From assembly GCA_027924585.1 (NCBI GenBank), contig BSBM01000252.1:8432001-8496000 (forward strand): a stretch of 64,000 nucleotides of DNA, given 5' to 3'. Every line of letters starts with the position of its first letter. Within the stretch, counting starts at the first letter, position 1. Both the position numbers and the translations under genes were made by a program. This DNA is from Larix kaempferi (taxonomy: Eukaryota > Streptophyta > Pinopsida > Pinales > Pinaceae). The notes below the pieces were generated by a model. It saw nothing but the letters and a program-made list of their open reading frames with translations. It made no database searches and was not told the DNA's origin. Positions 10,567 to 21,204 of this stretch are shown here, in pieces.

Positions 10567-11754
10567 TTAGTAGTCCCCCTTGATGACAACTTCCCTCATC
10601 CCAAGTAAGGAACGAAGATGCACATACTTCTCGACTATTAAGGATTTGGTGAAGATATCAGTTGCCTGCTGCTCTGTAAGACAATACTCAAGAGAAAGAA
10701 CACCATCTGCAACGAGACCTCGAATGTAATTATCATAAAGATCAAGATGCTTTTTCTTGGAGTGATATACCGGATTATAAGCAAGCTGAATTTCACCATG
10801 ATTGTCACACTTCAATAGAGTGGAAGATTTTGGAACCATACCAAGAATAGTGAGAACATGTCATAACCAAACTACTTCCTTTGATGCTTCTTCGGCTGCT
10901 CTATACTATGCTTCACACGAAGATAAAGAAAGAGTCTTCACCTTTTTGTTGAACCAAGAAATCAGACCTTAACCAAGTTGAATGTCCCCTTCCCAGTCAG
11001 AATGTGTATAGCCAGAAAGTGAAATTGTAGTACCGCTTGAATAAAAAACACCATAGTACAATGTCCCCTGTAAATATCTCAGAATTCTCTTGGCTTCCTA
11101 CCAATGAATTTCATGAGTTTGTTTCATGAACCATGAAACCATACTGACGACGAAAGAGAGATCTGGTCTGCTGTGAGTTAAATATATCAAACTGCCCACG
11201 GGCTAACGATAAAGAGTAGTATCAACAAGAGGAGTAGTACACTCAACAATTAACTTTACACTGGAATGAAAAGGCGTAGGAGCAGGTTTACAACCACTCA
11301 TGTGGAAACGAGCCAATAAATCTGTAGCATACTTCGGTTGAGAGAGAAAAATACCATCTTCTAGATGCCAAATTTGAAGACCCAAGAAATAGTGCAATAT
11401 ATCAAGATCAGTCATTTCAAACTGCTTTTGAAGGTCACTTTTCGTACTTTGAATGAGAACAAGTTGGTTGCTAGTGATAATAAGATCATCAACATATAAA
11501 ACAATAACAATGATATTATCATCAACATGCTTAACATACAGGTTAGGATAAGATATACAACGCTTAAAACCATTATGCAAGAAATATGCATCAATTTTTT
11601 CATACCAAGTCCTAAGTGCCTGTTTAAGACCATATAAAGACTTGTGTAATTTACATACTAAACTTGATGATTCAGCATTAATAAAACTAGGAGGTTGTTG
11701 CATATAAATGTCTTCATTAATATCACCATTTAAAAAAACACTTTTAACATCCAT
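10567..11754 (-). pseudogene. Copia reverse transcriptase and RNase H, broken
   Basis: The reverse transcriptase core is open at 11203-11754, from MDVKSVFLNGD through CKLHKSLYGLKQA and the catalytic YVDD to LGLQIW. RNase H continues in the same direction to a natural stop at 10567, with KCDNH, AYNPVYHSKKKH and TDIFTKSL motifs. Between 10840 and 11202 the expected SWFMKQTHEIHW and RAAEEASKEV segments are readable but carry several stops. The codon before EIHPMDVKS is TGA where a tryptophan (KWEIHQMDVKSAFLNG in relatives) is expected. It is inactive. Confidence 0.85.
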
Positions 11755-11859
11755 TGGGTGTATTTCTCATTTATAAGATGCAACAATAGATAAAATGGTT
11801 CTTATTGTATTCATTTTAGCAACATGAACAAAGGTTTCATTATAATATATACCTTCAAG

Positions 11860-13765
11860 TTAATTAAAACCTTTTGCAACTAATCTATATTTATACTTTT
11901 CAATATGTCCTTCTGCAGTAAATTTAGTTTTATAAACCAATTTACAACCAACTAAATTATTTCCTGAAGGAAGAGGAACAAGAGACCAAGTCTTTTTCTT
12001 CATAAGAGAATCATACTCAGTAGACATAGATTGTTCCCAATGAGGTTTACCCTTAGCTTGAGCATAAGTAGTAGGATCATATGTGGCCAAAAGTTTGGTC
12101 ATAAGAGCAATGTTAGATCTAGTTCTAAGACTATCGGAAGGGATTCCGATATCACTTTCTGCAGATTCAAGAGTTTTTCGGGCCCAAATAGGAAGGTTAG
12201 AAGGGACAAAAGTCACTTCAGGAGCTTCGAGACATTCAGGTGGAATACTTGAAGAAGAAGAAGAAGAAGGTGAACTAAGATCAGTCACAGAACTAGAAGG
12301 AGTAATCGAGATAGGAGTAACATGTGATAAGGGAATATTCAGAGTAAAATGAGGTTCGACAGACTTAGGTGTTGGAGAGACTTCAATAAATCGAACATCT
12401 ATTCTAATGATGACACTTTGATTAGAAGGATCAAACAACCTATAAGCCTTAGAATCCTCAAAACAACCAATGAATATACACTTGTGAGACTTGGGTTCTA
12501 ACTTTTTCCGTTTGTCATTAGGAATATGAGCCCAACATTCACAACCAAACACTTTAAAGTTACTAATATCAGGTTTTCTACAATTCCATTTTTCCTCAGG
12601 GGTAACATGCTTAACATCTTTTGTAGGAACTCTATTTGAAATAAAGTTAGCACAACTGATGGCTTCAACCAAAAATTTCTTATGTAATCCTTTAGAATAA
12701 AGCATACATCTAGCCATTTCAACTAAAGTTCTGTTTTTCCTTTCAGAAATACCATTTTGTTGAGATGTGTAAGGAACAGTATTTTGATGTCGAATTCCAT
12801 GTTTAGATAAAGAAGCTTCAAATTATTTTGTAATGAATTCCCCCCCATTATCAGTTCTTAAAGTCTTAATATTTTTACTAGAATCATTTTCAACCAAGAA
12901 TTTAAAAGTTTGAAACATAGAAAAAGTATCACTTTTATTTTTCAATAAATAAACCCATGATTTTCTAATAAAGTCATCAATAAAGGTAAAAAAATAGACT
13001 GCATGTAATATAGAAGGAACTTCAAGAGGACCACAAATGTCACTATGAATTAATTGCAAAGGTTCTTTAGCATGCCAAGATTTACCTTTATCAAACATTT
13101 CTCTATGATGTTTACCAAGAACGCAACCTTCACAAACACCGTTAGTAGACGAAATATGAGGTAAGCCATGTACCATTTTAGTTAACATTTGCATTTTACC
13201 AGAATTCAAATGTCATAATCTTTCATGCCATAATTTACTTAGTTCATCAGCATGAGCAACATAGGAATAAAAAGATTGTCTTTTAGTTGAATTAAAACCA
13301 GCAAATTTATATAAACTAGCAGTATGATCAACAGGACCAGAAGAAACTACTTTAAAATTTTGATTGATATCTTTAAGAACATAATTATCAGGCCAAGCTT
13401 CAAATTTAAATCCTTTTTTACATGCACGATAAATAGAAAGTAAGTTGATGGGCATATTTTCAACATGAAAAACATCTTCCAATTGACCATTAGCAACATT
13501 AACATTACCAGAACCAATTATGAAAAGTTGTTTACCATCACCTATAACTTTTACCATCAAATATAGATACTTTCTTAGATGTGTTTTTATTATTGTCATA
13601 AGATGTAAATAAAGAAGCATTATCATTAATATGTTTAGAAGCACCATAATCCATTATCCATTCCACATTAGAAGAAGAATTACTAGAAGAAACAATAGAT
13701 GCACATAAAGATACTTGGGATTCATCATAACCTTTCTTTTTAGCCTTAGACATTAAACGTTTCAA
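11860..13765 (-). pseudogene. Copia protease and integrase to RT start, broken
   Basis: Reading on the minus strand: a protease motif WIMDYGASKHI near 13650 (relatives have DSGA, so serine is replaced by tyrosine), a pre-integrase domain with KLWHERL, a TGA at 13213-13215 where GHLN would put glycine, then CEGCVLGKHHR, the catalytic HSDICGP and TDNGGEF of integrase (12823-13209), FGCECWAHIP, and the start of reverse transcriptase (KTWSLVPLPSG...YRLVAKGFN). A TAA then replaces the expected glutamine codon before LEGIYYNETF. Each lesion is a single-base change, so decay is recent. Confidence 0.85.
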
Positions 13766-13771
13766 TTTAAA

Positions 13772-14570
13772 TCAATTCTTTTCAGGATGATTAGTTTTAC
13801 CACAATGCTTACAAGGATCGTACACTTTCTTCTTCTTACTAGATTCATGATGTGCATTAGAAGCATTACCCGAATTATTAGTAGGTTTTGAAGTGTGTGA
13901 ACAAGAACCTTTAGCATTATCAAAAATTCTCCTAGGATCCTTATTATGTGCCATTAGAGCTTTATTAGGTGAGACTTGTTCTTAAACAATTAACCTTTCT
14001 TGCTCATTAATCAACCCTTTACAAAAATCATCAAAAGTAGGTTTCGTGGTATTTGAAGACAATTCAAGAGCTCTATTCCTAGTTTGAATGAACATATCAA
14101 AACAAGATGTCATTTTTTGTTCTACAAGAATTATAAGAGCAGTGTATGTTTTCTTGTAATCTTTACCACAATTGATTTAATTTTCATTTAAGGTTTTCAC
14201 TTCAACAAGATATAATTCTACCCTTTCAAAGTTAGTAGGATCTAGCTCAAAAATCTTCTTTTCAAGGTAATAAGCAAAAACATCATCATATTTATCAAAT
14301 AAAGAAGCAAGAATTTTCCATACCTCAACTAGGATGTCTTCTGCCTCTATACTTACCTGAAGACTATCTGAACCGTTTGACCAATGAGCCCTCTTGCTTG
14401 ATCGCATTTATCTTCCCATATAGCCACAGCTTGAGCATCAACAGGTTTCATGTGTTCACAATTAACAATCCTCCATAGATTCTTACTCCTGAGAACATCA
14501 ATCATTTTTCTCTTCCATGTAAGATAATTAGGACCAACAAGTTCAGGAACAAAGCTACTTTTGAAGTCAT
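13772..14570 (-). pseudogene. Copia Gag, broken
   Basis: The proposed start is the ATG at 14570 (MTSKVAL). A one-base shift soon after is needed to read on into VPELVGPNYLTWKRKMIDVL. Then LWRIVNCEHMKPVDAQAVAIW and FDKYDDVFAYYLEKKIFEL follow. One stop interrupts after KTLNEN. The zinc knuckle CKHCGKTNHPEKN ends in TGA (13772-13774) exactly where the last cysteine is expected. That single change separates Gag from the protease frame. Confidence 0.8.
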
Positions 14571-15461
14571 AATGGTAGAAAAATAAAACCCAAATGCTAG
14601 AAATGACAAGAGAAAAACAAGTGAATAATAGAAGACTGAAACACTTTTACCTGTGTTGTTTGACAGAAACAAAAAAAAGAACAAAAAATTTACTTACAAC
14701 CCTTTTGAAAAGTGCCAAGAAAAGTCACTCACAGGTTTTCCAACAGGAAACTAGCAAGTAAAAACTGAGACTCGCGGGTTCTAGACGACAAAGGTCATGG
14801 TTACTTGCGGGTTTACAGTAGAGTCAATCGCGGGTTAGCGAGTCTGTAAAGGTGAATGTTGTGGTTCTTATCGAGGTGCTCGCGGGTGTCTATGCAGTAA
14901 AGTCGTGGCTATGCCAAAGCACTCGCGAGTCTCTGCATGGGAGGGTAGCGAGTAGACTGAAGTAAACGCGATTTAGCAATGAGAATAGTCGCGAGTATTC
15001 CATAGAACATGCGGGTCTGATCACTGGAAGTCGCAGATCTGCAGTATACTCACAGGTTTGCAGTAGGCACAGTCGCGGTTAACCGCGGGTTCTTCAAAGA
15101 AAAAGTCGTGAACATTAAGTTTGAGGCCGAAAACAATGTTGAATCTGTCGAAGGAAAAAACCTGGACAAAGTGTACCAAACTTGGACAAAAACTGCTTAT
15201 CTGATAATCGGAAGATAGATCTCCTTCAGGAGAATTAGAAAATCATATAGATCTAAAAAAAACAATCAAGAAAGCCTTAAAAAAATTCTGCAAAAAAAAC
15301 TTCACAACAAGGTTAGGGTTAGAAAAATAACTACAGAAACATGCCCAAATTGAAGAGAAGCCTAATGGCTACCAGATAGAAAGCAAATCTACAAAATAAA
15401 CAATGGCCAAATGATAAAATATTGTTTGAAAGCAATAGAAGGTGCTAGATCATAGCAACTA
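14571..15461 (-). other. Copia 5' leader with CG-rich degenerate repeats
   Basis: Non-coding leader between primer site and Gag. At 14750-15110 the minus strand repeats AACCCGCGA / ACTCGCGAG-like words at uneven intervals near 25-35 bp. CpG content is far above its surroundings. Confidence 0.5.
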
Positions 15462-15473
15462 ACTCTGATACCA
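15462..15473 (-). other. Primer binding site, Copia element
   Basis: The minus strand reads TGGTATCAGAGT immediately next to the 5' LTR. This is a one-base variant of the initiator-methionine tRNA site. Confidence 0.85.
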
Positions 15474-15970
15474 TGTCAAAGATATGGATCTAGATAAACT
15501 AGCTTACCTATCTATGCAAAACAATAATATATCAACAATAAGTACAAAAAGAAAACCAGAGAAAAGAGTACACCATATATACGTGGTTCACCCAATTGGG
15601 CTACGTCCATGGGAGGTGTCTTCTATTATATCCAGAATATCTCCCTCAAGCTTACAAGAGAGCAATGCCAATAACCCCAATACAATATTGCAATACTTGT
15701 GTTGAATAAGTAAAGATCATGATCAGTGATGTGACTCGCTTGACTCTATTATATACTAAGAGATGAGGAGAAATTACTCTCACATATTACATGTGGGATA
15801 ATATAATTCTCCATAATAACATCTTTTTATATAATAATGAATATCAAGAGTATACTTTACCATAATGAATATGGGATATAATGTATTACTCTTTTACATA
15901 AGATTGTGGATATCTTCCAACATAATAGAAAGACATTATTACCTTCCAAGGAATATAAAATATTCCAACA
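15474..15970 (-). repeat. 5' LTR of Copia element
   Basis: 497 bp, plus-strand TGTCAAAGATATGG to TATTCCAACA. A TATA-like TATATAAT lies on the minus strand at about 15748-15755. Confidence 0.92.
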
Positions 15971-15975
15971 TAGAG

Positions 15976-16130
15976 AATGACTTGTGATGTTCTACATTTA
16001 ACATATCCATCCATAATGATTATTGTATGGTGTCATCCTACCTTAAGGGTTTTCTTATTTAATGAAGTATTGAACGTTTCTATTATTTTTGTAGATATAT
16101 TTTTTTATTCACCTTAATATCTAAGGATCA
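15976..16130 (+). repeat. R1 LTR fragment
   Basis: Shares with 7040-7150 the blocks ATTATTGTATGGTGTCATCC, TTTTCTTATTTAATGAAGTATTGAA and GATATATTTTTTTATTC (with gaps). Its 5' half is missing where the Copia element sits. Confidence 0.5.
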
Positions 16131-16615
16131 TAATGAAAAGGTATGTAAGATTTTAAGAAAAGGTGTTACGGTTGCACTCCAAACTTCACAACAAATAAAA
16201 AACTATGAAATTATCTAAGGAAAAGGTGTGGTGTTTTGGGAACATGGAGGTTCAAACAAGTCAAAGTTTCCTTTGTAATCTGCACTCATAGATATAAAAG
16301 AATAATCCCTATAGGGATATGCAAATTTGGGAAGTGATGTAGGCTATGTGAAGCTTGTGACATGGTGCAAAGCATGTAGAGAAAGTTAGACAGAGGAAAG
16401 TATGTGAAGAAAGGCATTTAGATAAAAATATCCAAGGCAAGGAACTTGACAAATCAATGCATCATGAGCTCTTCTTGTTTAGAAGAGGGAATTTTCATTG
16501 AAGTAAGAATAAGAGCCCCAAGACAAAGAACATTGAGGAATACTTTAAAGACAATTTGGTCATGTACGATGTCAACACATGTACACATTAATGAATCACT
16601 AAATGTCACATGGCA
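16131..16615. other. No recognised gene
   Basis: Host-side sequence left of the chromovirus. It ends in the target site TGGCA (16611-16615). The 67-codon frame here runs into the LTR and is not supported. Confidence 0.5.
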
Positions 16616-19600
16616 TGTCACATACCCCAATTTTGCAAAAATAATGTAATTATTTTATTAATATTCCTGAGACATTATGTTAAATTTAATGCTAAGTAAG
16701 AATGGATGACTCAGCAGAGTCTCCAGAAATGGAATGTAAATTCTGAATAATTATTATTAATAAATAAATTATGGAGACAACAGCATGGGAGAGCTGTTAA
16801 AAGAGGTTACTGGTCTAACTGGTGGATGGAACTAGGTGGAAAGACAAAAGACAAGTGGCAGCATCCTCAAACACTTCCTGAGTTGCAGGTGGCAACTTCC
16901 CTATATTTTGGGGTCATGATTCCCCAAGGAAGTGGAATCTGAGCAGGTGGCTCATTAATGACAGTTAACCCAACTAAGACCTAGGAAATCTTTTAAATAC
17001 TACTCAATGAACTGAGCTGGGGGTTCAGCATTGTTCTAGAGGGAGAATACATTCAGGTGAATGCTATTCAGGAGTCCCATTGAGGAAGTGGGAAAACAGT
17101 AAGGAAGTGTTTTGAGTCAGGAAGTTGCAGTAACTTGGTTCCAGTATAGCTGCTTTGGCTGAGGGAATTGTTGGCTGTACCTAGTTCCAGCCAGTTAGAC
17201 CAGAGCAAGCTCGGGGGTCCTGAGAAGTGCTGTCTGGGCACTCTCCAGGAATTGGTAGAGAGGAACAGTCTCCCATTGCTGTTATTGTCTACCATAGATA
17301 CAGGTTCTGCCACTCTTCCTGCTGTTTATTTAATTAATTTAAATGTAGAATGGACTATCTCATCTGTGTGTTGAATAGTATTTATTTCAGTAAAGTAGTC
17401 TCTCTGTATTATCTTTTGATAGAATTTGCAGAATTCATATGTCTTAAAATTACTATGAAATATTCCCATAGAGAAATTTACAGATATAAATTCTATTAGA
17501 GCATTATACCAGTTTATATCTGCTTCATATTTCAGTCAACTAGATTACAGGTTATTCTCTGTATCGAGCTAAAGGAGAACAAAACTTATACCAGTAAATT
17601 ATCTATATTTAGAACATAACTGACTGTTATCCATTATTACCAGCATATGTTACTGCTCATTTCGAGCTCAAACCAAACAGTAAGTGTAGTATTAGTCTAA
17701 ATCTTTTAGTTATATTACAGTATTTAGTACAAAATTATGTTCGAAGAAATCTGCATAGGAATGCACAGTTTCGACAGATACCTGTCTTAACATCAACTTT
17801 ACTTTCAAACCTAGAACTCATATTTACATAGATAGCTATCGAACCTAACTATGATTGCCTTAACAAATATAAACCCTCTTAGTTATTTACTGTAATGAGG
17901 TTAAATTCATTATAAGTATTTCTCCTTGAGAGTGGACAACAATTCTATCACGGCCGTATCCAGACCACATTGTTTCGACAGATTGAAAACAAAAGAAAAG
18001 AAATGCCTTATATAACAGTTCGAACCTACAGGAGATCCCATACATAGTTCAGGCATACATTTTTATTCACAGTTACAGTCATTATTTATACAAAAACTTT
18101 CACATAAATATTTCGACACACACACCCCAAACATATAGTTAATCTACAGTATAACTGACATAAGTCTTTCTCTTCAAAAGTTACGAATGATACCAGGAAG
18201 GCGCAGGAGTAAAACTGTTAATAGCACGGAATCCAATTTACAATTAAGATTTTTAAACTTAATACTATAGTATTTATAGCCATGTGTCACAACAGAGTTG
18301 ACAGAGTTATTTTAAACAAGACCAACTTATTGACTGGCTCGAAGCCGAGTCTTATTACATAGAGACTTCATTATCCAAACCACAAGCATAGATTACTATT
18401 CGTTATCGAGCTTATTTTTACATGTATTTCACAGCACTGTCTTAGGGTTTTCCTATCAATAGTCAAACATCTTAACACGCAGAGAAGTTATCAACGAACT
18501 CAGCCTATGATGGCTTTTACAAACCCTATTATTAACTATTGAAAGGGAGACATTCGTCACAGTACGAAAACATAAAAACCAAAATTATACAATGCTTTTC
18601 CAGCCGCAACAGAATTAAACACTTCTCATATTTCTTCATCTAATACAGTAAGGAATAGCAAACCCCATCATTTTCATTAACACCCAGAAACCAAATAAAC
18701 GCAGAGAACTCATTTATTACTATCCCTACAACCGAGTTATCATCCTCTGTAAGTATCTGAGAACTCAAAACAATCCCTATATTTAAACACTTTGTTCATT
18801 TAATAAAAACGCAGAATGATACACGGTCACATGACAGGCTCAATATTTACAGTATCTTTTAGCTTATACAGCGTTGGGTAAAACCCTGTACTTTGAAAAT
18901 ACAATAACAATAACAACCCCAGGGCCTCATAACAGACTGAGCCGTAGATTGTTCTTCGTAGACATGTCGGGGTAACAAACCCTATCAACTATAAGCAAAC
19001 AATTTCATACATGGGACAGCATCCATAACACTAAAAACGACAACAACCCAGTTACAAAGGAGGTCCTTCCAGGTATAAACCTAGCACAACAAAACCAACA
19101 AAGGGAGAGACGGCCATGGAATAACCAGGCTTACCCGGAGGAGCCAGCGCTGGAGATGAAGCCCCGTGCACCTTCAGGAACCTCATGACCTGCACATTAC
19201 AAAGTGCCGAGAAGTGTCAACATTAATTTAAATATAAATAATCATTTGCAAAACCGAAAAACTGTGAAACCATTGCTATATTCTTACCTGAGTTTTTCGG
19301 AGAAGGCAAACCCTGTGAATAACCTGGTAGCCACAGGTTAAGCCGAGTAACAAAACCACATCATATTCGTCAGAAGAATGAGCTAGATAACTCCAAGTTC
19401 CTCTCTTTGATAGCCGTGACAGGCATTGTATTGAACAAACCCTAAGACATGAACCAGTCGAGGAAGCACGACTTAAAAACTATTACACGACCATCTCATG
19501 GTAAAAACAATGGAGAAAACCCTGCCTCTAACTCAGACTAGCAATAGTGTAAGTCTATAGGTAGCATGCGACCCAAACACTGTGACAGCAAACGAAACAA

Positions 19601-21034
19601 GATGCCCAATAAATTGTAGCAGACGCCAATAGCAGAGCCCACAGACTTCTAAACTACCAGAGAATAAAACAACGTGACAGAACCATTAAGCAAAGTGCAT
19701 TTTACAGTGCCCAACTGACGAGTTCAGACCAGGAAGGGTTTCTCCCTTACAACCCGAGCCCGAAGGCAGAGAAATAACCAGACAAGGGTTTCAATACTGG
19801 CTTATATATCGCCAAACGCAAGGAGGAGAGCCAACCACGTAGGCATTAAATTTATCAACTTCATATGGGTTAAATTTCTATAGTTCAGTTGCAGCTCGAT
19901 TTATTGTTCATCGATTTTAAATCATTGCATGGATATAAGTTTTGATCAACGTAGGGAAAAAACGCTATGATGGATACACAATCATTGCATAGTATACATT
20001 TTGAAACCAAGCCATCGATAATGTCAAGGGCACATTATTTATTCCCTACAATCATTTGAACAACGATGTAGTCAATTTCAAAAGAGAACTTCACAACATT
20101 TAAACATTGAAATATTACCTTTTACTATATGTTTGGATATACCTTGGTTATATAAGTCTTAATTATCATAATTCTCCCAATATTATTGTTAAACAATCAA
20201 CAAGGAGAATAACAATCTTTATTATTATGATGTATAAATATAAACTCATCTACAGGTCCATACCATGAACGTAGTTTAAAAACAAGGCACAGTTAGATGA
20301 CATAAGTTGAACAAAAATACTAAGTAGACATTGGACTTTGAAATATAGATGAATATAATGGAACATTGCTAGAGGCGTCACTTTTCCAACTCATACTAAT
20401 AACCAGTAATCACAGCTAATAGTTGACAGTAGGTTACATTATGCTAACGTTACGTTACGCATACGATGAACATAATACAAACAATTGTTCCAGTGATAGT
20501 TTACAGTATTAACATAGAGTCATGTTCATAACGCAATGGATATGACGGAAACATTGTAATTCATCGCAAAACCTGATGATACTATCCAGGATAAGAGATA
20601 TCATGTCGAGGCAGACTATCAATCTTATTTCAAGCGTAAAATTCACGAAAAGAACTTTACTGTCTTACCCAACAACCAGTAATACTAAATAGATCTTCTT
20701 GAGTTTTTACAGTGCAGGGAAAGGAGTTTGATGCTTACAAAAAATAAATTACAGTGATCCATACTTCACCGGTGTACCTGCGAACAAAAGACAAATTATG
20801 CATTAGCTCATAAGCTAAGTAAGTCAGTCAGCTATGGCTAGCTCTCCCTTTGAAGTTAGAAACGAAAACAGTCAACATTTAAAATCAAAAGAATCACATT
20901 TGTATTAAAAAAGAACCTTTTAAACAAGATTATGATTAGTTACTGAAATTAAACAGGACCAGGAATGCAATTAATTAACATTTATTGTTATAATAAAAAA
21001 AATTTAAATTCTTCAGAAATTTCGGGTTTTGACA
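16616..21034 (+). repeat. 5' LTR of chromovirus, 4419 bp
   Basis: Starts TGTCACATACCCC and ends TTTCGGGTTTTGACA. The short opposing frames at 17068-17374 recur in the other LTR but show no coding signature. A strong TATA-like CTTATATATCG at about 19802-19812 and a weaker TTTTAAATACT near 16993 are candidate promoters. I cannot choose between them from sequence alone. Confidence 0.95.
19801..19812 (+). promoter_or_regulatory. Candidate TATA box in chromovirus LTR
   Basis: GGCTTATATATCGCC is the best TATA match in the distal LTR. It would give a transcript with about 1.2 kb of LTR before the primer site. The other LTR has the same motif near 29113. Confidence 0.3.
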
Positions 21035-21036
21035 TG

Positions 21037-21048
21037 TGGTATCAGAGC
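21037..21048 (+). other. Primer binding site, chromovirus
   Basis: TGGTATCAGAGC, two bases after the LTR end, complementary to initiator methionine tRNA. Confidence 0.9.
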
Positions 21049-21204
21049 ATGGTTCAGGCACTAGGCTTGGATGTGACTCCACTAACTTCCGCAAAAACAG
21101 TGACCACAAAAGAATTTTTTTTTTAATATATAAAGTACTAACTTATATTTCGGTTTCATGAACAGAACAGAAAATTTCCTTTTTTCTGAATTTTTCAGAC
21201 AGGT

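Larger units (their letters stand above)
10012..15970 (-). mobile_element. Copia LTR retrotransposon, full length, defective
   Basis: This 5959-bp element lies in minus orientation between perfect 5-bp target duplications TAGAG (10007-10011 and 15971-15975). LTRs are 499 and 497 bp and differ by roughly 20 bases by eye, so it is older than the two intact Gypsy elements here. Domain order on the minus strand is Gag, zinc knuckle, protease, integrase, reverse transcriptase, RNase H, which is diagnostic of Copia. The primer site and polypurine tract are in place. The polyprotein carries several nonsense codons and at least one frameshift, so it cannot make its own proteins. Confidence 0.93.

Noticed and set aside
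16446-16649. 67-codon plus-strand frame
   Set aside because: It runs across the target duplication into the chromovirus LTR, so it cannot predate the insertion as a gene.
17068-17374. Overlapping short frames on both strands, repeated at 26380-26686
   Set aside because: They lie in the chromovirus LTRs and recur only because the LTRs do. No coding signature.
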